A program made the translations under genes and the position numbers. Source: Bacteroidota bacterium (GTDB lineage: Bacteria; Bacteroidota; Bacteroidia; UKL13-3). Taken from it: DNA of 5,528 nt. Where the stretch lies: the NCBI GenBank assembly GCA_947460565.1, contig CANHJJ010000146.1, positions 1 through 5,528 on the forward strand. Reading direction: 5' to 3'. Shown here in pieces: positions 1 to 5,528 of the stretch. How positions within the stretch are numbered: the stretch's first letter is position 1; each line of letters starts with the position of its first letter. A model generated the notes under the pieces. It was not told where the DNA came from, did not search any database, and saw only the letters and a program-made list of their open reading frames with translations.

Positions 1-82
1 AATTCAAGAAAACGACCGTGTACAATTCAACCTTGAAAGAGGCAAAAAAGGAATGAATGCTGTTAATGTAGAGCGAATCTAA
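1..82 (+). CDS. Cold-shock-domain protein, C-terminal fragment (5' end outside window)
   Basis: Reading from base 2, the frame gives 26 codons ending in TAA at 80-82. The peptide runs from IQENDRVQF through LERGKKGMNAVNVERI. This matches the last strands of the CspA-type cold-shock domain, where a 'V.F....G.KG..AVNV' ending is characteristic. Proteins of this family are normally about 65-70 residues, single-domain OB folds that bind single-stranded RNA or DNA in the cytoplasm and act as RNA chaperones. The RNA-binding RNP1 and RNP2 motifs lie in the missing N-terminal part, so binding competence cannot be judged. A longer protein with an extra N-terminal domain is also possible. An intrinsic terminator follows about 50 bases after the stop, so this gene probably ends its own transcript and is not co-transcribed with the next gene. 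Confidence 0.88.
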   Translation, partial: IQENDRVQFNLERGKKGMNAVNVERI

Positions 83-131
83 TCTTAACAAAACACACAA
101 GTATATTTAAATATCACTTTTGTAAAAAATG

Positions 132-170
132 AAAGGCGTTGCTAAACTTATTGTTTGACAGCGCCTTTTT
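132..170 (+). terminator. Intrinsic terminator after the cold-shock gene
   Basis: AAAGGCGTTG (132-141) pairs with CAGCGCCTTT (159-168), giving a 10-bp stem with one G-T wobble. Above a CT/GA internal loop, AAAC and GTTT extend it around a TTATT loop. The 3' arm runs into five Ts at 166-170. An A-run at 124-129 on the other side could let the hairpin also work on the minus strand, although no minus-strand gene is seen ending here. Confidence 0.8.
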
Positions 171-192
171 CATGTATAATTCTTTATTTTCG
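154..192 (+). promoter_or_regulatory. Possible promoter elements for the large secreted protein
   Basis: Two weak readings exist. TTTG at 154-157 followed after 19 bases by TAATTCTT (177-184) has the spacing of the Bacteroidota -33/-7 promoter (TTTG, then TAnnTTTG), but the -7 box matches only in part. TATTTTCG at 185-192 matches TAnnTTTG at all but one defined position but has no TTTG at the right distance upstream. Perfect sigma70-like TTGACA (155-160) and TATAAT (175-180) boxes are also present but only 14 bases apart. The upstream elements lie in the 3' arm of the preceding terminator. Some promoter is expected here because the upstream gene terminates, but which element is used is uncertain. 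Confidence 0.25.
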
Positions 193-212
193 AGCCAAAA
201 TAAATAAACAAG

Positions 213-2792
213 ATGGTTAAACAAATTACTAAAACTAAATTAATTGCCATTGTTTTTACAATTCTGGGACTAATTTTTTCAAATGACATTTTTACAAATG
301 CTTCAAATCCCCCAACTGGTAATTCAGGTGCGCCAGGTGAGGGCAATTGTACAAGCTGTCACACAGGAACCGCCATTAGCACTGGCACTGCATGGAGTGC
401 CATTAATATTTCTGGTATGCCTTCGGCTTATGTTCCAGGCACTAATTACTCATTAACCTTAAATGGTTCTAGTGCTGCCACCGCCAAAAATGGTTTTGAG
501 TTGGTTGTTTTAAATAGTAGTAATGCCTCAATTGGTACATTGACAGCAGGTACTGGTACATCAACTATTACTTCTGGTAAGGTGTACCTTCGTCAAACTA
601 CTGCATCTGTTAGTAGTTGGACTTTTAATTGGACTGCTCCTTCTGCTGGTGCTGGAACTGTTACATTTTATGTATCTTTTAACGGTAGTAATAACAATGG
701 TAATGATGGTTCAGGGGATAATATTTATGTGAAATCATTCACACTTTCTGAGCAAGCTTCTAATTTGCCAACAGCTACAATTACGCCATCAGCAACAGCT
801 ATTTGTATAGGCGATACGCTAACCATAACAGGTGGAGGAATTAACAGCCCAACAGGTTTTAATTGGACCATGACTGGTGGAACACCAAGTACAGCAAACA
901 CCCAAGTGGCTAAAGTTGTTTATACTACATCAGGTTCGAAAACCATCTCATTAACTACTACTAATGGCAATGGGAATAGCAGTCCTAATTCAATTCAAGT
1001 ATTAGTTAATACTAAACCATCTGCTACCATTACAGCACCTAATACTTTGGTTTGTGGAAACGACAGTATTAGCCTAACTGCTAATGCGGGGAATGGATTT
1101 ACATATTTATGGAGCGATGCCAATCAAACATCTAGATCTATTAATGTAGCCAAAGCAGGTTCCTACACTGTTAGGGTTACTTCAAATTTAGGTTGCAAAA
1201 CAACTAGTTTGGCAACAGTGGTAACCCAAAGGGCTAAACCAAGTATTAATTTAGTATCAACAAAGGATACTATTTGTATAGGTGATTCTATTTTGTTTTC
1301 GGCTAAAGGAAAAGCTAGCAGCTATGCTTTTTATAATGGACCCACCTTGCTAAGAAATAACAAAGACAGTAATTATTATTTTAAATTTCAGCCAGGTAAA
1401 TATAATATTTCGGTTATTGCACAAGATTCTATTTATTGTTCAAATGTTTCAAATAGCATAATGGCGAACATTAATGCCCCTTTAACTCTTCCAAATATCG
1501 GTTGTGGAAACAAAACATTAACCTCTGTTGAATTTTATTGGGGTGCTATAGTTGGAGCGGTTAGTTACCAGGTCAGTCTAGATTCAGGTTCTAATTGGAT
1601 TGCTCCTTCTGGAAGTACTGGCTTATCTCATAGCATAACTGGATTACCTGTGAATGGCATAGCCAAAATTTGGGTAAGAGCGCTTGATAATAATATCTGT
1701 GGTCCTGGTCCTTTATCCGTTTCCACTTGCCAAGCTGCCAATTGCCAGAGATTACCTGTAACCATTAATGCGGATACCAAAGCATGTGTAAGCGATAGTG
1801 GCAAAGCAGCTATTAATTTATCTATTCCAAATGATGGAAAGGTATATACTGTTTTTGTAAATAACCTTCCAGCTGCCAAGCCAGGAAAATACAACATAAA
1901 ATTTGGGCCACAAGCGGGAAAATACGATGTAAATATAAAGGTGCTTGATTCTAGCAACTTGTCATGTAGCTTCGATACAACACTACAAATTACCAATTAT
2001 GATAGTCCAACAGGACCGATGCAGATTACTACATCAAACCCAAGCGGGGTGTATTGTCATTACGATTCAATAGTAAATATTAAAGTAAGAAAATTAGTAG
2101 GAACAGATAGTATTATTTTCTCTAATCTTGATTTGTTAACTTTTATTTCAACACCATTGAAAAGTACAATCAATGATACTACGTTTTCTACTAATACAAA
2201 TATTTTCAAAGCCATTGATAATTTGATTTTAGTGCGTTTGAAAAATAATTTCTCTGGTTGCAGCAAATCAGACGTTGTATTTGTACAAAAGATTGCCAGA
2301 TTAGGAACAGATTTTAGTATAACTATGGGAAGTCCTGCCGGAAATGTTCAGTTTATTCAAACCACTCAAGATGCGAGTGATAAGAGATTTTGGTATTTTG
2401 GAGATGGTGGTAAAGACTCTTTGGTTAAATCTACCAATCATCAATATACAAGTAATGGTACTTTCTATCCATCACTTATTGTAAAAGATATTAACGGATG
2501 CTACGATACGGCTTGGAAAGCATTAACCATTTCAAAAGTGGGCATCAATGAAATGTTGAAATCGGATGTGAAAATTTATCCAATACCTGCGCACAATACT
2601 TTGCATGTTGAGTTACTTAATGGCAATAAAGGTGAGTATGTAATTTCAGATATGCTTGGTAAAACAATTTTAAATGGAAGCTTCAATAGCAGTGCCTTCG
2701 AAATTGCTATTGACGGTTTAAGCAAAGGTTCCTATTTGATTAACATCAAAACTGAGAATGAAACCATGCTAAGAAAGTTGATGGTTGAATAA
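213..2792 (+). CDS. T9SS-secreted multidomain protein with CxxCH-bearing choice-of-anchor V-type domain
   Basis: An 859-residue protein probably exported by Sec and then carried across the outer membrane by T9SS. Residues 1-30 form a signal peptide (basic start, hydrophobic core 10-22, likely cleavage near A30). Residues 31-180 resemble the choice-of-anchor V domain, a Reeler-like beta fold, and begin with SGAPGEGNCTSCH. The CTSCH at 46-50 is a single potential haem c site. Ig/PKD-like modules follow at about 186-266, 271-338 and 342-420, each with a Cys near its start (C198, C281, C355, mostly in a 'C.GD' context), then an FN3-like module (about 426-508), a less clear region (511-695) and a PKD-like domain (about 697-775, core WYFGDGG at 727-733). 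Residues 783-859 are a type A sorting domain, with YPIP in place of the usual YPNP, then 'DMLGK' and 'GLSKGSYLINI'. T9SS type A cargo is usually cleaved at this domain and released or attached to surface lipopolysaccharide. The composition is rich in Ser, Thr and Asn. The ATG at 213 is chosen because the signal peptide starts there; no Shine-Dalgarno sequence is visible, which is usual in this phylum. Ligand and function are unknown; an adhesin or surface structural role is a guess. Confidence 0.9.
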   Translation: MVKQITKTKLIAIVFTILGLIFSNDIFTNASNPPTGNSGAPGEGNCTSCHTGTAISTGTAWSAINISGMPSAYVPGTNYSLTLNGSSAATAKNGFELVVLNSSNASIGTLTAGTGTSTITSGKVYLRQTTASVSSWTFNWTAPSAGAGTVTFYVSFNGSNNNGNDGSGDNIYVKSFTLSEQASNLPTATITPSATAICIGDTLTITGGGINSPTGFNWTMTGGTPSTANTQVAKVVYTTSGSKTISLTTTNGNGNSSPNSIQVLVNTKPSATITAPNTLVCGNDSISLTANAGNGFTYLWSDANQTSRSINVAKAGSYTVRVTSNLGCKTTSLATVVTQRAKPSINLVSTKDTICIGDSILFSAKGKASSYAFYNGPTLLRNNKDSNYYFKFQPGKYNISVIAQDSIYCSNVSNSIMANINAPLTLPNIGCGNKTLTSVEFYWGAIVGAVSYQVSLDSGSNWIAPSGSTGLSHSITGLPVNGIAKIWVRALDNNICGPGPLSVSTCQAANCQRLPVTINADTKACVSDSGKAAINLSIPNDGKVYTVFVNNLPAAKPGKYNIKFGPQAGKYDVNIKVLDSSNLSCSFDTTLQITNYDSPTGPMQITTSNPSGVYCHYDSIVNIKVRKLVGTDSIIFSNLDLLTFISTPLKSTINDTTFSTNTNIFKAIDNLILVRLKNNFSGCSKSDVVFVQKIARLGTDFSITMGSPAGNVQFIQTTQDASDKRFWYFGDGGKDSLVKSTNHQYTSNGTFYPSLIVKDINGCYDTAWKALTISKVGINEMLKSDVKIYPIPAHNTLHVELLNGNKGEYVISDMLGKTILNGSFNSSAFEIAIDGLSKGSYLINIKTENETMLRKLMVE

Positions 2793-2817
2793 ACGATTAT
2801 AAGACAAAATATGAGAG

Positions 2818-2848
2818 AGGCTGCCTTGAAATATGGGTGGCCTTTTTT
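2818..2848 (+). terminator. Intrinsic terminator of the large secreted-protein gene
   Basis: AGGCTGCCT (2818-2826) pairs with GGGTGGCCT (2835-2843) around an 8-base loop; three of the nine pairs are G-T wobbles. The stem leads directly into a run of six Ts (2843-2848). It begins 26 bases after the stop codon. The wobble pairs are weaker or lost on the opposite strand, and no T-run follows there, so it is best read as a + strand terminator only. Confidence 0.75.
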
Positions 2849-3018
2849 ATGGCCAATTATTAATAAAGTTTGGGTTAGTCCTATATCAATAAAAATTATT
2901 TTTTCATCAGAAACTATTAATATGCAATGCGCGAATGTATCCGACAAAATGAAAACTCAATACCCCCAATGTTCATTTCGACTATAAATAGTGCTTTTTA
3001 CCAATTTGAATTGCTATA
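2849..3018. other. Convergent intergenic spacer with no recognised element
   Basis: These 170 bases separate the + strand terminator from the stop codon of the minus-strand cytochrome gene. I found no hairpin followed by a T-run in the minus-strand direction, so the terminator for the cytochrome transcript is not obvious; that transcript may run on into the opposing hairpin region. Open frames crossing here overlap the known genes in other frames and show no recognisable protein features. Confidence 0.5.
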
Positions 3019-4959
3019 TCACAATGAACTCAGCAAATCCTTCACATATCCATTTTGTGGATTCAGTTTCAATAGATGCTTCAAATCCTTTTTAGCCTCC
3101 TCATCTTTACCCATCAAATGCAACAATCCTGCTCTATTTAGCAAGGCTTGATGGTTATCACAATCTAATTGTAAAGCTTGCTTGTAACAAGCCATTGCCT
3201 CTCCTTGTCGGTTAAGTTTAAGTAAAGCAAAACCTTTGTTCACAAAAGCATCTACCAATTTAGGGTTTTTGGACAACAGTCTATCCAAAACAGCAATAGC
3301 CTCCTCGTTTTTCTCTAACTGAATTTTTGCACCAGCCCATTTATTTATAAACTCTAAATTCTCAGGTGCCAATTCAACTGCTTTGCCATACCAATTTTCA
3401 GCAGTCCCTGCATCACCAACATTCTGAAAAGCCTGACCAACTCTGTATGTCATCCAAGGGTTTTTAATGTCCGCTATTTTAGCAAATCTCGATTGGGCAA
3501 TGATGTCTTCATCTTGGTTTTGTAAATACAACAAGTGGATACGAGCATCTAAAACATCATTTACATTTTCATCCTTCGATATGGCATTGAGCAAGCTATT
3601 TGCAGAGTCTAATGAAGACTTTTCACCTTCAAATTTTTCTACATAATTGATAAACGCATTGGCTTTAATAAGTGCGCTACTTTCAGTGTTGTTTATGCAA
3701 TAAATTCCTGCAAAAGTCTTCATACTTTCAATATCTTTTTGCTTGGCAGGTTTGCGTATCCAATGGTCGTGAACTGTTACATGTGGTATGTCTATAGTAC
3801 CTGATTTAGGCATATGGCAAGCCACACAATTGTTGTTATTAGTTATTTTTACACTATTCTTTTCCTTACAAGCATCTGCCGATTGGTGGCAATTTAAGCA
3901 GGCATTGTTAAAGGTTTCTTTGCCCGTTACCTTCACGCTCACATGTGGGTTATGGCAATTGATACACGTTAAGCCATCCGCTTTACCTACCCCATTGCTG
4001 TTTTTAGAACTTTCTATGAAACACTTGCTTAGCTGCAAACGCTGCGCATGCGAAGCCATGATAAAAGCCTCGTCATTACCCTTGTAGCGAGGCATAAACA
4101 CATCATAAAAATCGCTGAGTACCATGCCAGGCCTAAAATCCCTAAAGCTTTTTCCTTTTTTGAGAATGGCATTTCCTTGCAGATGACACCTCTGACAAAG
4201 GTCTATTTGCCTTTCCCAAGGCAATTTTTTAGGGTTCACAATCGTATAGTCAATAGAATGTGCTGTATCCACTATATGACCAGCCAACTTCTCTCTCAAG
4301 TGTAATTCACCTGGGCCGTGACACCTCTCGCAATCAATGCCATCCGGGATACTGGTAAATTTATTTATTGAGTTATCCGCTACAGTTGGCATGGCATTGT
4401 GGCAACTCATACACTCAAACTCTATGGCACGAGTAAAGCGCACATTGCGACCATTTTCATAACCAGGTGGCAAGTCCCACTTGCCTTTTTGGGCATACCA
4501 TGTCAAAGGTAATTGATACACATAACCATTGATATTAGTAAAATGTGAATTAGTGTGCTGCCCTGATCCAATAATATAATCCACCCTTTCAATGCGTTTG
4601 TGGATGGTATCTTTGCCTTGCAATCTAAATTCCATGATGTAAAAGCTATCTTGCTTCCAATATGGTATGTAGTAAAAATCCTTAAACTTATCATACACCA
4701 CATGCTTTTTAGAAAAATCTGCAGTTGATTTGGTCTTTGATGCCACATTAAAACTCTTACCCATGCCCGTTTCTATAAAGGAATTGTATATGCTGGCATG
4801 GCAGGCGCGGCATTGCTCTTTGCCTATGTATTTTACAGTGTCGTTATGGTTCAGGTAGGCAACAGACTCTGGTTTAGATGTATTGTTTCCGCATTGAATA
4901 TTGCTTAATAAAATAGTGCCTAACGCCAAGGAAAATAGTATGAAAACAAGTTTTTTCAT
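3019..4959 (-). CDS. Exported multihaem (seven CxxCH) cytochrome c with C-terminal TPR repeats
   Basis: A 646-residue protein. Residues 1-22 form a signal peptide (MKK start, hydrophobic 4-18). C23 followed by GNNTS looks like a lipoprotein N-terminus, but the -1 Gln makes the lipobox poor. Seven CxxCH haem c motifs lie at residues 50, 183, 210, 255, 332, 354 and 378. Context motifs (GSGQHTNSHF 131-140, LPLTWYAQKGKWDLPPGYE 150-168, ECMSCHN 182-188, CHNPH 335-339, CHMP 381-384, DIPH 390-393 and HDHWI 397-401) match a cytochrome c554-related multihaem family, often fused to TPRs in environmental bacteria. Four consecutive 34-residue TPRs fill 501-534, 535-568, 569-602 and 603-636, so the C-terminus probably binds a protein partner. 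The haem domain probably transfers electrons or reduces a small substrate in the periplasm or at a membrane surface; the substrate is unknown. The ATG at 4959 is fixed as the earliest start because an in-frame TGA lies two codons upstream. GAGGA directly abuts this ATG, too close for a normal Shine-Dalgarno site. No partner oxidoreductase genes are adjacent. Confidence 0.92.
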   Translation of the reverse strand: MKKLVFILFSLALGTILLSNIQCGNNTSKPESVAYLNHNDTVKYIGKEQCRACHASIYNSFIETGMGKSFNVASKTKSTADFSKKHVVYDKFKDFYYIPYWKQDSFYIMEFRLQGKDTIHKRIERVDYIIGSGQHTNSHFTNINGYVYQLPLTWYAQKGKWDLPPGYENGRNVRFTRAIEFECMSCHNAMPTVADNSINKFTSIPDGIDCERCHGPGELHLREKLAGHIVDTAHSIDYTIVNPKKLPWERQIDLCQRCHLQGNAILKKGKSFRDFRPGMVLSDFYDVFMPRYKGNDEAFIMASHAQRLQLSKCFIESSKNSNGVGKADGLTCINCHNPHVSVKVTGKETFNNACLNCHQSADACKEKNSVKITNNNNCVACHMPKSGTIDIPHVTVHDHWIRKPAKQKDIESMKTFAGIYCINNTESSALIKANAFINYVEKFEGEKSSLDSANSLLNAISKDENVNDVLDARIHLLYLQNQDEDIIAQSRFAKIADIKNPWMTYRVGQAFQNVGDAGTAENWYGKAVELAPENLEFINKWAGAKIQLEKNEEAIAVLDRLLSKNPKLVDAFVNKGFALLKLNRQGEAMACYKQALQLDCDNHQALLNRAGLLHLMGKDEEAKKDLKHLLKLNPQNGYVKDLLSSL

Positions 4960-5036
4960 TCCTCAAAAAAATGAAAAAAGAGAAACAAATTAGGAATAAT
5001 TTTTAGCATGATGAACCTAAACATAATTGATAAATT
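4960..5036 (-). promoter_or_regulatory. Spacer upstream of the cytochrome gene; possible weak promoter
   Basis: This 77-base gap separates the stop of the DUF4199 gene from the cytochrome start on the same strand. On the minus strand it contains TATGTTTA (5018-5025), which matches the Bacteroidota -7 box TAnnTTTG at all but the last base, about 57 bases before the ATG. No TTTG sits at the expected distance upstream of it. No terminator hairpin is visible after the DUF4199 stop, so read-through from that gene into the cytochrome gene is possible. Confidence 0.2.
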
Positions 5037-5528
5037 TTAGCTCTTTTTGTTCTTTAAAGCAAATGCGCAAATCACTGAAAGGATGATGCCAATAGGTAAT
5101 ATTTCAGAAAAGCTATACATTATATTTACTATTGGTTTTTTATAATTTACTCTGTATTCATTCATTTCAATAATCTTTTTTCTCATAGTTTCAGGGCTTT
5201 TCCCTAAATATCTGTTATATTCAATTGTGTGGTCGGCAAATCGATCTGCGAAGTCAGGGATAAAAAAATAATTTATTATGGCCCAAAGCACAGCATACAA
5301 TGTGGTGGCAAAAATCGTGATAAGGATTCCCAATTTCATTGCCTCTTTCATGCTTATTTTAGAATTTGGGTTGGTTTGTCTATAAGACTTAATGCATAAA
5401 TAAGTGAAAAATGAGAATGTGGAGATAAGTATGGCAACCCGAAAAGCTTCACCCCAATGTAATGTGAAAATTCCGAATGTAGCTACATACAATAGCATCC
5501 ATAAAGCATTGCAGCCTGCTGCTATCAA
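5037..5528 (-). CDS. DUF4199 family membrane protein (N-terminus outside window)
   Basis: The 163 visible codons end in TAA at 5037-5039, and the frame is still open at the window edge. Four hydrophobic segments are visible, at about residues 1-19, 28-48, 64-88 and 134-158 of the visible part, with a charged loop at about 91-130. The third segment ends in 'YFFIPDFADRFADH', and this segment-plus-'PDF' layout is typical of DUF4199, a Bacteroidota family of small integral inner-membrane proteins of unknown function. The visible length is close to the usual 160-180 residues, so probably only 10-20 residues are missing. The first visible codon is TTG (Leu); it lies at the edge within what looks like the first membrane segment, so it is unlikely to be the true start. 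The cytochrome gene follows 77 bases downstream on the same strand, but a functional tie is not shown. Confidence 0.8.
   Translation of the reverse strand: MIAAGCNALWMLLYVATFGIFTLHWGEAFRVAILISTFSFFTYLCIKSYRQTNPNSKISMKEAMKLGILITIFATTLYAVLWAIINYFFIPDFADRFADHTIEYNRYLGKSPETMRKKIIEMNEYRVNYKKPIVNIMYSFSEILPIGIILSVICAFALKNKKS

Noticed and set aside
103..114. Perfect 12-base palindrome ATATTTAAATAT in the spacer after the cold-shock gene.
   Set aside because: It is composed only of A and T in an AT-rich spacer, lies upstream of the terminator rather than next to a promoter, and has no second copy. Chance is a sufficient explanation.
1628..1996. A 122-codon minus-strand open frame inside the secreted-protein gene.
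   Set aside because: It is antisense to clear Ig/FN3-like modules and matches nothing recognisable; a shadow frame.
2732..2947. A 71-codon minus-strand open frame with hydrophobic character across the end of the secreted-protein gene.
   Set aside because: It overlaps the end of the strongly supported sorting-domain coding region and contains the terminator hairpin; no recognisable domain or start signal.
2927..3151. A 74-codon + strand open frame across the end of the cytochrome gene.
   Set aside because: More than half lies antisense to the TPR coding region, which is well supported; composition and motifs are uninformative.
3788..4305. Two overlapping + strand open frames inside the cytochrome gene.
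   Set aside because: Both are antisense to the haem domain containing several intact CxxCH motifs and have no features of their own.
3019..4959. Assignment of the multihaem protein as NrfA nitrite reductase or hydroxylamine oxidoreductase.
   Set aside because: There is no CxxCK catalytic haem motif as in NrfA, the haem count is seven rather than five or eight, and the TPR tail and context motifs fit the uncharacterised c554-related family better.

Overview
The window most likely comes from a member of the Bacteroidota. The DNA is AT-rich, there are no convincing Shine-Dalgarno sequences at useful spacing, one large secreted protein ends in a type IX secretion system (T9SS) type A sorting domain, and one gene encodes a DUF4199 membrane protein. 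DUF4199 and T9SS are both hallmarks of this phylum. The exact genus cannot be read from the sequence.

Layout, left to right. (1) Bases 1-82 hold the last 26 codons of a cold-shock-domain protein on the + strand. (2) Bases 83-212 are a short spacer with a clear intrinsic terminator and weak promoter-like elements. (3) Bases 213-2792 (+) encode an 859-residue secreted multidomain protein: signal peptide, an N-terminal choice-of-anchor V-type domain with one CxxCH haem-binding motif, a string of Ig-like/FN3-like modules, a PKD-like domain, and a T9SS C-terminal sorting domain. (4) Bases 2793-3018 are a convergent intergenic region with a terminator hairpin for the + strand gene. (5) Bases 3019-4959 (-) encode a 646-residue exported multihaem cytochrome c with seven CxxCH motifs and four C-terminal tetratricopeptide repeats. 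(6) Bases 4960-5036 are a short spacer. (7) Bases 5037-5528 (-) encode a DUF4199 membrane protein whose N-terminus lies beyond the window.

The two large genes are convergent, so they are not co-transcribed. Both products are exported and both carry CxxCH motifs, which would need the cytochrome c maturation machinery if haem is attached. A link through electron transfer at the cell envelope is possible but is only an inference from neighbourhood. The cold-shock gene and the DUF4199 gene look like ordinary neighbours. I see no RNA genes, CRISPR array, insertion sequence or phage-like region, and no clear evidence of an entirely new system. The least understood item is the multihaem cytochrome-TPR fusion.
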